A DNA stretch of 14,431 bases from Desulfonema limicola (GCA_020722245.1 DYLE01000041.1:1-14431), one strand, 5' to 3'; counted from the first letter of the stretch, positions 7,964 through 14,431 are shown. Program-made: numbers and translations. Notes: generated by a model from the sequence alone, not told the origin.

Positions 7964-7993
7964 TTGACATAAAAACAGAAATCAGTCTAAATA
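7964..7993 (+). promoter_or_regulatory. Probable promoter upstream of the HdrD/DsrK-like selenoprotein gene
   Basis: TTGACA (7964-7969) is followed after 18 bases by TAAATA (7988-7993), which gives four of six -10 matches. It lies in the AT-rich 185-base gap before 8098 and leaves a leader of roughly 100 bases ending in a GGAGG ribosome site (8084-8088). Nothing else recognisable was found in the gap. This suggests separate transcription from the small repeat protein upstream. Confidence 0.5.
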
Positions 7994-8097
7994 ATATCCT
8001 AAATCTTTTATAAAAATTAAGCGATAATTATACCTTAAAACGGGTTTCGATTTCAATGAGATATAAATTTTTTTTATAAAAACGGAGGATTGTATTT

Positions 8098-9420
8098 ATG
8101 GGTGAGGCTGCAATCAAGCTTGAGGGAAAGAAAAAAAGCACCTTTATGGACAAGGTGAAGGAGATGCTTCCGGAGGGCGGCAACCTGAACCTTTGTCTGA
8201 CCTGCGGCGCCTGTTCCTCAGGGTGTCCGGCCACCGGGATCGAGGGGATGGACCCGCGCAAGTTTCTTCGCATGGCCGCACTGGGACTGGATGAGGAGAT
8301 CACCCACACCCCCTGGGTATGGATGTGCTCCATGTGCCAGCGATGCATCTATGTCTGCCCCATGAAAATTGATATTCCCAGACTGGTTTATTTTGCCCGG
8401 CAGAGCTGGCCCAGAGAGGAACGGCCCAAGGGGATTCTCGGCTCCTGCGATATGGCCTTGAAAAACGAATCCTGCAGCGCCATGGGCGCTTCCCCGGACG
8501 ATTTCCGGTTTGTCGTCGAGGATGTGCTCGGGGAATACCAGGAGGCGCAGCCGGAGTTTGCGGAGATGGAGGCCCCCATCGACAAGGAAGGGGCGGAGTT
8601 CTTTTTAAACCAGAACTCCCGGGAGCCTGTCACGGAGCCCGATGAGATGGTGCCGCTCTGGAAGATCCTTCACAAGGCCGGCGTCAACTGGACTTACGGC
8701 AGCAAGGGATGGGGCGGGGAAAACTACTGCATGTTCCTTGCCGACGATGAAGGCTGGAAGCATATTGTCGCGACCTCCATCAAACAGGCCCGGGACCTGG
8801 GCTGCAAGGTGTATCTCAACACCGAATGAGGGCACGTAACCTTTGCAGTCCTGGAAGGACTGAGAAAATTCAACATCGACAAAGGGGATTTGGAGATCGC
8901 CAGCATTTATCAGTATTATGCAAAATGGATCCGTGAAGGAAGGCTGCCGGTGAGTTCCGACTGGAACAAGGATCTGAAAATCAAGTTCACGGTCCAGGAC
9001 CCCTGCCAGATCATTCGAAAAAGTTACGGCGATCCGGTGGCCGACGACCTTCGGTTTGTGGTGAAATCCATCGTGGGCGAAGAAAACTTTATTGATATGA
9101 CCCCCAACAAATCAAACAACTTCTGCTGCGGCGGGGGCGGCGGTTTCCTGCAATCCGGCTACCCTGACCAGCGTCGGCAGTACGGCCGAATCAAGTTTGA
9201 TCAGATTATGGCAACAGGCGCGGATTACTGTATCGCCGCCTGCCACAACTGCCATGCCCAGATTCATGATCTGGCGGAACACTACGGGGCTAGTTATGGC
9301 ACCGTCCATCTCTGGACCTTGATCTGCCTCTCCATGGGGATCCTCGGGCCGAATGAGCGGGAATACCTCAGGGATGATTTAAAAGAGGTCAACGTGTTTC
9401 ATCCGGAAACGGCCATGTAG
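8098..9420 (+). CDS. Heterodisulfide-reductase-like iron-sulfur protein (HdrD/DsrK/TmcB type), probable selenoprotein with UGA at codon 244
   Basis: One reading frame of 440 residues if the TGA at 8827-8829 is read as selenocysteine; otherwise it breaks into 243 residues plus a downstream piece with no good start. N-terminal half: two [4Fe-4S] motifs, Cys33-36-39-43 and Cys77-80-83-87, each ending CP. Then come two CCG-type halves. The second is canonical: D-P-C (303), Cys343-Cys344 followed by a glycine run, and C-x-x-C (382, 385). The first is degenerate, with Cys211 and then N-T-E-U-G-H (Sec244). The layout is that of HdrD, DsrK, HmcF and TmcB, which carry electrons between quinol or cytochrome modules and thiol/disulfide or low-potential partners. 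Frame and coding character continue without change through the TGA, and a SECIS-like hairpin follows it. GGAGG (8084-8088) precedes the ATG. No HdrA, cytochrome or membrane partner is adjacent, so the partner is unknown. A nonsense mutation is less likely but not excluded. Confidence 0.85.
8827..8867 (+). promoter_or_regulatory. UGA(Sec) codon and bacterial SECIS-like hairpin
   Basis: The TGA at 8827-8829 is followed by CAGTCCT (8846-8852) and AGGACTG (8856-8862), which pair perfectly over seven bases, leaving the apical loop GGA (8853-8855). The pairing can be extended by TTT (8842-8844) with AAA (8865-8867) past an internal mismatch. The loop begins 23 bases after the TGA and starts with G-G. 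A short stem in coding sequence immediately 3' of the UGA, with a G-rich small apical loop, is what SelB recognises in bacteria. The hairpin is read directly from the sequence; SelB binding is inferred. Confidence 0.75.
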
Positions 9421-9461
9421 CGCAAAAACCCCGGTATGCCGACCGGCTGTATTGTTAAAAT

Positions 9462-9500
9462 AAAAAAGGGCGGCTGATCTTTCAGCGCCCTTTTTTTTTT
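9462..9500. terminator. Bidirectional intrinsic terminator
   Basis: GGGC (9468-9471) and GCTGA (9473-9477) pair with TCAGC (9482-9486) and GCCC (9487-9490), with one bulged G (9472) and the loop TCTT. An A-tract (9462-9467) and T-tract (9491-9500) flank the stem. It can end the selenoprotein transcript on the plus strand and the thrS-UPF0016 transcript on the minus strand. Confidence 0.92.
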
Positions 9501-9518
9501 GCCTAAATTTTGCCCAGG

Positions 9519-9791
9519 CTATCCCCTTAACAGCGTCCATATGCCGATGCCGATAAAGCCGAGGCCCGCAAGGTAATGGAGGTGCTTTTCGCTGATATGC
9601 TGACAGATAAAACAGCCCGCAAGCACGCCGATACCCGAAGCGACGATGAGCGCCAGGGAGGACCCGACAAACACCGAAAGCCTGCTCACCTCCTTGTCGG
9701 CGGCAAACAACAGGGTGGCCAACTGGGTTTTGTCCCCCAGTTCGGCGATAAAAACCGCGGTAAAAACCGTAAACAATACCTTGTATTCCAT
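9519..9791 (-). CDS. Small single-repeat UPF0016/GDT1 (TMEM165) family membrane protein
   Basis: A 90-residue protein with three hydrophobic segments (about 5-16, 38-60, 72-88). It has the family signature E-L-G-D-K-T-Q (17-23), the acidic motif that binds cation. Members transport Mn2+ or Ca2+ out of the cytoplasm; many bacterial proteins carry two copies of the repeat, while this one has a single copy, so a dimer or a second gene elsewhere would be needed. The rest, for example F-I-A-E-L-G-D and S-G-I-G-V-L-A-G, fits the half-size form. A purine-rich site (GGAAAGGCGGAGA) stands directly before the ATG. It is 40 bases downstream of thrS on the same strand and is probably co-transcribed. The substrate is not shown by the sequence. 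Confidence 0.88.
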   Translation of the reverse strand: MEYKVLFTVFTAVFIAELGDKTQLATLLFAADKEVSRLSVFVGSSLALIVASGIGVLAGCFICQHISEKHLHYLAGLGFIGIGIWTLLRG

Positions 9792-9831
9792 TCTCCGCCT
9801 TTCCTTATAAATTCAGGGCAACCGTTCTGTT

Positions 9832-11757
9832 TCAGTCCGTTGCAAAGACATTGAGATCCAGATTCCGCTGCCGGATGTGCGCCAGAACGGTTTCCAAAAA
9901 CCTCTCTTTTGAGATCCCGTAGCGGACCTTGCCGTCCAAGGTCCTGACCGAAAGGGTGCCGGCTTCCCTTTCCTTGTCTCCGGCGGTGATGATCAGGGGG
10001 ATCTGACTGAGCTGGGCGGTTCGGACTTTTTTCTTTAAGCTCTCGGAGCGTTCATCCACCCGGGATCGAATCCCGGCCTGCTCAAGCCAGGCGCAAAGCT
10101 CACGGGCGAAAGGCGCCAGATCGTCGTTTAAGGGCAGAACACTCACCTGAACCGGAGCAAGCCACAAGGGGAATTTTCCGGCAAAGTGCTCGATGAGAAT
10201 CCCCAGAAACCGCTCGATGGACCCGTAGATGACCCGGTGAATCATGACCGGCCGGTGCTTTTCATTGTCCGGCCCCACATAGGAGAGGTCAAACCGCTCC
10301 GGCAGGGACATGTCCAGCTGGATGGTGCCGCACTGCCAGGTCCGGCCGATGGCGTCCTTGATGTGGATGTCGATCTTCGGGCCGTAAAACGCCCCGTCCC
10401 CTTCATTGACCTTGTATCCGGTTCCGTAGGCGTCCAGGGCCGCCCGTAAGCCGTTGGTCGCGGCCTCCCACTGGGCGTCGGTCCCGATGGATTTCTTCGG
10501 CCGGGTGGAAAGCTCCAGGTGAAACCCCAGGCCAAAGGTTTTATACATCCGCTCCACCAGATTCAGCACCCCCAGAATCTCTTCCTCGATCTGGCCTTCG
10601 GTCATAAAAATATGGGCGTCATCCTGGTGAAAGGCGCGGACCCGAAACAGGCCGGATAAAACCCCGCTCAGCTCATGCCGGTGAACCAGCCCGATCTCCG
10701 CCACGCGCAGGGGAAGGTCCTTGTAGGAATACCGTTTTTCATTATACAGCAGCATGCCGCCCGGGCAGTTCATCGGCTTGATGGCCGAGTCGGTTTCATC
10801 GATGACCAGGGTATACATGTTTTCCCGGTAGTTTTCCCAGTGCCCGCTTCGCTCCCAGAGGCTGCGGTTTAAAATGACGGGGGTCTTGATCTCCACGTAG
10901 CCGGCGGCCCGGTGCTCCTCCCGCCAGTAGGCCAGCAGGGCGTTCCAGATCTCCATGCCGTTGGGGTGAAAAAACGCCATGCCGGGCGCCTCGTCGTGAA
11001 AGGAGAACAGCTCCAGGGCCGCGCCGATTTTCCGGTGATCCCGCTTTCTGGCCTCCTCCAGGAAATTCAGGTAGGCGTTCAGCTCCTTTTTATCAAAAAA
11101 GGCCGTTCCGTAGATCCTCTGGAGCTGGGGCTTTGAAGGGTCGGCCCGCCAGTAGGCGCCCGAGACCTTCATCAGCTTCACCGCGCTGACAAACCCGGTG
11201 TCCGGGACATGGGGGCCCCGGCATAAATCCGTAAACCCCCCCTGGGAGTAAAGCGAGATGGTGCCGTCATCCAGATCCGATATCATTTCAAGCTTATACG
11301 GCTCCCCTTCATAAAGCTTGAGCGCCTCCTGCTTGGACACCTCCTTTCGAATGATCGGGAGCCTTGCCTTGACGATTTTTTTAATCTCCGCCTCGATTTT
11401 CGGAAAATCCGCCTCGGATATCGGCTCCATGTCGATATCGTAATAAAAACCATCCTCCACCACCGGCCCGATGGTCAGTTTGGCGTTCGGATACAGGGTG
11501 CAGACCGCCTGGGCCATGACATGCGCCGCGCTGTGGCGCATGATTTCAAGGCCCTGCTTGTCTTTGGTGGTGATAAACCGAACAACAGCGTCTTTTTTGA
11601 TGGGCGTGCTCAGATCAACGGCCTTGCCGTCGAGCTCCATGGCCACGCAGCTTCGGGCAAAGGATTCGGAAATCGATTTCGCCGCCGTAAACCCGTCTAT
11701 GGCATCCTCAAACTGTTTTGTACTTCCATCCGGAAAGGTGATATTGATCATTGACAT
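9832..11757 (-). CDS. thrS: Threonyl-tRNA synthetase
   Basis: A class II synthetase of about 641 residues, the usual size, that charges tRNA-Thr. It carries an N-terminal TGS domain (about 1-60), the N2 editing domain with H-S-A-A-H-V-M-A-Q-A and D-L-C-R-G-P-H, and the catalytic core. The core has the zinc ligands in M-N-C-P-G-G, R-H-E-L-S-G and M-I-H-R, motif 2 with F-R-V-R-A-F-H-Q-D-D-A-H-I-F, motif 3 with G-S-I-E-R-F-L-G, and the anticodon-binding domain after W-L-A-P-V-Q-V. The start is ambiguous between ATGs at 11766, 11757 and 11751; GGATGAG before 11757 and 11751 makes 11757 or 11751 more likely. thrS is often followed by infC-rpmI-rplT, but here a UPF0016 gene follows instead. Confidence 0.96.
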   Translation of the reverse strand: MSMINITFPDGSTKQFEDAIDGFTAAKSISESFARSCVAMELDGKAVDLSTPIKKDAVVRFITTKDKQGLEIMRHSAAHVMAQAVCTLYPNAKLTIGPVVEDGFYYDIDMEPISEADFPKIEAEIKKIVKARLPIIRKEVSKQEALKLYEGEPYKLEMISDLDDGTISLYSQGGFTDLCRGPHVPDTGFVSAVKLMKVSGAYWRADPSKPQLQRIYGTAFFDKKELNAYLNFLEEARKRDHRKIGAALELFSFHDEAPGMAFFHPNGMEIWNALLAYWREEHRAAGYVEIKTPVILNRSLWERSGHWENYRENMYTLVIDETDSAIKPMNCPGGMLLYNEKRYSYKDLPLRVAEIGLVHRHELSGVLSGLFRVRAFHQDDAHIFMTEGQIEEEILGVLNLVERMYKTFGLGFHLELSTRPKKSIGTDAQWEAATNGLRAALDAYGTGYKVNEGDGAFYGPKIDIHIKDAIGRTWQCGTIQLDMSLPERFDLSYVGPDNEKHRPVMIHRVIYGSIERFLGILIEHFAGKFPLWLAPVQVSVLPLNDDLAPFARELCAWLEQAGIRSRVDERSESLKKKVRTAQLSQIPLIITAGDKEREAGTLSVRTLDGKVRYGISKERFLETVLAHIRQRNLDLNVFATD

Positions 11758-11877
11758 CTCATCCATATAAAATAAAAAAATAATACCGTTATTAAAACCC
11801 TCTGATACTTAGGAGAAACAACGATTCGGGTCAAGACTAAATATGAGCATGAAAGCCATCCTAACGCAAACACTATC

Positions 11878-13047
11878 TTGGATGTTGTGGCGGATGATCC
11901 GCGGCTTGTGGAGACGGCCTCCGATCTTTTCGATACGGTTTTGGCGCTGCGCCGGGAAAGGCTTGTGGCGGTTGACCTGGAAGCCGACTCCATGTTTCAT
12001 TTTGAGGAAAAAATCTGCCTGATTCAGATCTCCACACAGAAAGCCGGCTATATCCTGGATCCGTTGAAAATCCCGGACATGTCGCCCATGGCCGGGGTTT
12101 TCTCCGATAAGAAAATCAGAAAAATTTTCCACGGGGCGGATTACGATGTGCGAAGCCTTTACAGGGATTACGGGATCACCGTAAACAACCTGTTTGACAC
12201 GGAGCTGGCCAGCCGGTTTCTGGGAAACAAGGAAACCGGACTGGATGCGGTTGTGCAGAAACGATTCAACATTTTTCTCGAAAAGAAATACCAGAAAAAG
12301 GACTGGTCCCAAAGGCCCCTGCCGGAAGAGATGATCCGCTATGCAGCCAATGATACCCGGTATTTAATCCCCATGTACCAGGCGCAGATCAGGGAGCTTT
12401 GCGACCTGGGACGGCTTGACTGGGTCCTGGAGGAATGCGCGGACCTGAGCCGGGTCAGGCCGTCGCAGAATGAGGATCAGCCCTTATTTCTGAAATTCAA
12501 AGGGGCCGGCCGGCTTGACCCGAAGACCCTTGCCGTGCTTGAGGCTCTGCTTCAGTTCAGGCGAAAAATCGCCCGGCAAAAAGACCGACCCTTGTTTAAA
12601 GTCATCGGAAATTTCGCTCTGCTCAAAATCGCCCAGGAAAAGCCCGGCAGCATAAAGCAGTTAAGCCGGACTGGGGCGCTGGGAACAAACCAGATGAACA
12701 GCTACGGAGAATCCATTGTCCGAATCATCCATGAGGCGCTTTCCCTGCCGAAGAGCCGGTTTCCCCATTACCCGCGGCGGGTTGCGCCGCGCATGGACCC
12801 GGATGTTTCGAAAAAAATCAAGGACCTCAAAATCTGGCGGGAACAAAAAGCCAAATCCCTTGCTATCGACTCGGGGGTTCTTATCAGCAACGCGGTGCTA
12901 AGAGCGGTGGCTGAATCCGGCGCTTTAAATTCGGCGGACCTTGACGCGGTTTCCGAACTGAAGCAATGGCAGAAAAAAGAGCTGGGCAAAGAGATGATAA
13001 ATCTTCTGGTAAAATCGGGAAAGGTCCGTGGCAGAGAGAAAAATTGA
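11878..13047 (+). CDS. rnd: Ribonuclease D (DEDDy 3'-5' exonuclease with HRDC domains)
   Basis: About 389 residues. The nuclease domain has the three exo motifs: D33-L-E35 (A-V-D-L-E-A-D-S-M), H-G-A-D-Y-D (85-90), and Y155-A-A-N-D159 (the Y-x3-D of the DEDDy type). Two HRDC-like helical domains follow (about 215-285 and 325-385), the second ending in a lysine-rich tail. RNase D trims the 3' ends of tRNA precursors and other stable RNAs. The start is unclear: no ATG is in frame. TTG at 11878 gives the family N-terminus but has no ribosome site. AGGAG (11811-11815) is followed eight bases later by ATT (11824), which is in frame and would add 18 residues. The gene is divergent from thrS and overlaps the next gene by 20 bases. 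Confidence 0.92.
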   Translation: MDVVADDPRLVETASDLFDTVLALRRERLVAVDLEADSMFHFEEKICLIQISTQKAGYILDPLKIPDMSPMAGVFSDKKIRKIFHGADYDVRSLYRDYGITVNNLFDTELASRFLGNKETGLDAVVQKRFNIFLEKKYQKKDWSQRPLPEEMIRYAANDTRYLIPMYQAQIRELCDLGRLDWVLEECADLSRVRPSQNEDQPLFLKFKGAGRLDPKTLAVLEALLQFRRKIARQKDRPLFKVIGNFALLKIAQEKPGSIKQLSRTGALGTNQMNSYGESIVRIIHEALSLPKSRFPHYPRRVAPRMDPDVSKKIKDLKIWREQKAKSLAIDSGVLISNAVLRAVAESGALNSADLDAVSELKQWQKKELGKEMINLLVKSGKVRGREKN

Positions 13048-13633
13048 ATTTCAAAGCAATGGAGATATTCTTCTTGAAGGACTGTTGCATCAAAGTCCCA
13101 CCGGCAAAGGGGTGGTGATCACCCACCCGCATCCCCTTTTCGGCGGAGACATGTATAACATTGTCGTGGAAACCATCCAGCACGCCTATCAGGAGAAAGG
13201 GTATTCCACCTTGCGGTTCAACTTCAGGGGAGTGGGTAAAAGCACGGGTCGATATGACGAAGGAAACGGCGAGCAGGCCGATCTGGCCGCCGCTTTTAAT
13301 TATTTAAAGGAAAATGGATCGACATCCATTGATCTGGCCGGATATTCCTTCGGCGCATGGGTGATCGCAAAAGCCGCCGGCATACTTCCGGCGGATTCCA
13401 TTATCATGGTCTCCCCGCCGGCCGCCATGATGAAATTTAACCCGACCGCAAAAATCCCGAACCTCAAGCTTGCAGTCACCGGCAGCAACGATGAATTCGC
13501 CCCTGCCGAGATGGTGAAAGGCCTTGTCCGCGCCTGGAACCCCAAGGCTGCCTTTGAGGTCATCCAAGGCGCGGATCATTTTTATTTCGGAAATACGGAA
13601 AAGCTTGCAGAAATTCTATACAACAGTATCTGA
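13028..13633 (+). CDS. Alpha/beta hydrolase of the COG2945 type
   Basis: A 201-residue serine hydrolase fold. Visible signs are T-H-P-H-P-L-F-G-G-D-M (32-42), F-N-F-R-G-V-G-K-S (65-72), the nucleophile elbow G-Y-S-F-G (105-109, Ser107), the acidic residue in N-D-E (Asp155), and the catalytic His in G-A-D-H-F-Y-F (His184). The THPHP and FNFRG motifs mark the small predicted hydrolases of this group; substrates are not known. No signal peptide or membrane segment is seen. It starts with GTG at 13028, preceded by GGGAAAGG, and overlaps the rnd stop, so the two genes are probably co-translated. The link to RNase D is by position only. Confidence 0.88.
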   Translation: MAERKIEFQSNGDILLEGLLHQSPTGKGVVITHPHPLFGGDMYNIVVETIQHAYQEKGYSTLRFNFRGVGKSTGRYDEGNGEQADLAAAFNYLKENGSTSIDLAGYSFGAWVIAKAAGILPADSIIMVSPPAAMMKFNPTAKIPNLKLAVTGSNDEFAPAEMVKGLVRAWNPKAAFEVIQGADHFYFGNTEKLAEILYNSI

Positions 13634-13636
13634 CTG

Positions 13637-13656
13637 GATTGTTCTGCTTGACAATC
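13637..13656. promoter_or_regulatory. Inverted repeat over the toxin-antitoxin -35 box, candidate operator
   Basis: GATTGT (13637-13642) and ACAATC (13651-13656) form an inverted repeat with an eight-base centre, overlapping the TTGACA of the promoter. Antitoxins of this family commonly repress their own operon by binding such a palindrome. The arms are short, and the assignment is inferred from position. Confidence 0.4.
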
Positions 13657-13675
13657 GATCAGTAAATTTTATAAT
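13648..13675 (+). promoter_or_regulatory. Consensus promoter for the toxin-antitoxin operon
   Basis: TTGACA (13648-13653), a 16-base spacer and TATAAT (13670-13675) are both exact consensus hexamers. They lie 40 bases before the antitoxin ATG. Confidence 0.8.
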
Positions 13676-13715
13676 ATGAGCTGAATTCAGATCAACCAGA
13701 ATAAGGGTCTATATC

Positions 13716-13982
13716 ATGAATACCATGTCCGTTTCAGAAGCCAAAATAAAATTAAGCGCCCTGGTGAATTCTATCAATGAAACCGATGAAGAGGTTGTCA
13801 TTACCAAAAACGGTCGGCCGGTGGCAGTGCTGGTGAGTCCGGATGAATTTGAAAGCTGGCGGGAGACCATGAGGATTCGCTTTGACACAGATCTGATGAA
13901 AGAGATTAGAAGCGGCTTGGAATCCTTGAAAAAGGGCAAAGCCTCGCTTTACACACTGGAGGAGCTCCTGCCTGAGTCGTGA
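13716..13982 (+). CDS. Antitoxin of the Phd/YefM family
   Basis: An 88-residue protein with the typical N-terminal DNA-binding domain: M-S-V-S-E-A-K-x-K-L-S-A-L-V, then V-V-I-T-K-N-G-R-P-V-A-V-L-V-S and F-E-S-W (about 4-48). The C-terminal tail, rich in charged residues, is the region that in this family neutralises the toxin. AAGGG (13703-13707) precedes the ATG by eight bases. The stop overlaps the toxin GTG by four bases (GTGA), so the two are coupled. Auto-repression is expected from the family and from the inverted repeat upstream. Confidence 0.92.
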   Translation: MNTMSVSEAKIKLSALVNSINETDEEVVITKNGRPVAVLVSPDEFESWRETMRIRFDTDLMKEIRSGLESLKKGKASLYTLEELLPES

Positions 13983-14284
13983 CAGCGGTTAAAGGAAAAT
14001 TTCAACTGAGGGTTCCGAATGATGTCGCCGCTGTCTTGAAGAAGCTTCATCCGGTGATCAAAGCACACATCCGATCCGGCCTGCAGGCCATCCTTAAGGA
14101 GCCATATAGTGGCAAGGCGCTCAAGGATGAACTGCAAGGCCTGAGAAGCTTTCGTGTTAAACGCTATCGGATTATTTATCGCATTCGCCCAGGGGGGCAG
14201 CGGATTGACCTCATCACTATAGGGCCGCGAAAAATTATATACGAAGAAACATTACGTAATCTTGCAAAAAATCAAAATTCGTAA
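13979..14284 (+). CDS. Toxin of the RelE/ParE superfamily
   Basis: A 101-residue basic protein with the RelE/ParE layout: two N-terminal helices (A-A-V-L-K-K-L-H-P-V-I-K), G-K-A-L-K-D-E-L-Q-G-L-R-S-F-R-V-K-R-Y-R, the strands Y-R-I-I-Y-R-I and I-D-L-I-T-I-G-P-R-K, and I-Y-E-E near the C-terminus. RelE members cleave mRNA on the ribosome and ParE members inhibit gyrase; the sequence does not decide between them, though the R-V-K-R-Y-R-I-I-Y core is of the RelE-like sort. It starts with GTG overlapping the antitoxin stop; GGAGGAG (13958-13964) is 14 bases upstream and lies partly in a palindrome (13960-13969), so translation probably relies on coupling. Full length, no damage seen. Confidence 0.9.
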   Translation: MTAVKGKFQLRVPNDVAAVLKKLHPVIKAHIRSGLQAILKEPYSGKALKDELQGLRSFRVKRYRIIYRIRPGGQRIDLITIGPRKIIYEETLRNLAKNQNS

Positions 14285-14351
14285 AATTTTTAGACAAACC
14301 AGAAAAATTAAATAGGGAATAGATTAGGGACGTATATCTGATTATAAGTTT

Positions 14352-14431
14352 TTATTTCAGCTTAAATCCTTTTTCAATGACTGTTTTTTCCCCTCTTTGG
14401 ATTGCAGCACATATGGCGGACTGGGTAACCC
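14352..14431 (-). CDS. C-terminal end of a Cro-like helix-turn-helix protein (partial)
   Basis: The minus frame reads V-T-Q-S-A-I-C-A-A-I-Q-R-G-E-K-T-V-I-E-K-(...)-L-K before the stop TAA (14352-14354). V-T-Q-S-A-I-x-x-A-I-x-x-G resembles the recognition helix of lambda Cro and Cro-like regulators. Only 25 codons are inside the window, and the gene would run left-to-right off the window end on the minus strand. The stretch 14285-14351 between it and the toxin holds only AT-rich sequence with no clear terminator. The call rests on this one motif. Confidence 0.5.
   Translation of the reverse strand, partial: VTQSAICAAIQRGEKTVIEKGFKLK

Noticed and set aside
8827..8829. Stop codon taken as a pseudogene mutation or as a split into two genes
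   Set aside because: Frame is kept with intact motifs on both sides, a SECIS-like hairpin follows at the right distance, and the downstream part has only a TTG with poor spacing to a ribosome site.
14286..14312. AATTTTT ... AAAAATT inverted repeat after the toxin gene
   Set aside because: Only A-T pairs, long loop and no following T-tract; too weak to call a terminator.
1..14431. CRISPR arrays, tRNA or rRNA genes, insertion sequences
   Set aside because: No repeated spacer structure, cloverleaf, rRNA segment or transposase was seen on either strand.

Overview
This is a gene-dense stretch of a bacterial chromosome with moderately high GC and strongly SD-led genes. Gene content and protein character suggest a sulfate-reducing or related member of the Desulfobacterota (Desulfobacteraceae-like). 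The main clues are an HdrD/DsrK/TmcB-type iron-sulfur protein that appears to carry selenocysteine, an archaeal-type prolyl-tRNA synthetase in an ispG-proS-rel cluster, and a BamD-type lipoprotein. The assignment is inferred from gene types and was not tested against a database.

Layout: (1) 1-2480, plus strand: a consensus-like promoter, then trxA (thioredoxin), trxB (thioredoxin reductase), bamD (outer-membrane assembly lipoprotein) and rpmB (ribosomal protein L28). (2) 2489-7334, minus strand: ispG, proS and a bifunctional rel/spoT gene, transcribed in that order; ispG and proS overlap by four bases, and rel converges on rpmB with an eight-base gap. (3) 7493-9420, plus strand: a small unrecognised protein built of two cysteine-containing helix-turn-helix-like repeats, then a 441-codon gene for a heterodisulfide-reductase-like protein interrupted by one in-frame TGA. 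A hairpin of the bacterial SECIS type lies just 3' of that TGA. (4) 9462-11757: a shared bidirectional terminator, then minus-strand thrS followed by a small single-repeat UPF0016/GDT1 membrane protein. (5) 11878-13633, plus strand: RNase D (non-ATG start) and an alpha/beta hydrolase, overlapping. (6) 13648-14431: a toxin-antitoxin pair of Phd/YefM and RelE/ParE type behind a perfect -35/-10 promoter, and the 3' end of a minus-strand Cro-like gene cut by the window edge.

The most notable item is the gene at 8098-9420. A standard annotation would split it into two ORFs or call it a pseudogene. Reading the TGA (codon 244) as selenocysteine gives one intact protein with two [4Fe-4S] ferredoxin motifs and two CCG-type halves. 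The Sec falls in a T-E-U-G-H context that aligns with the second cysteine of the CxxC in the other CCG half. The rest of the window is mainly housekeeping: thiol redox, outer-membrane biogenesis, translation, isoprenoid synthesis and the stringent response.
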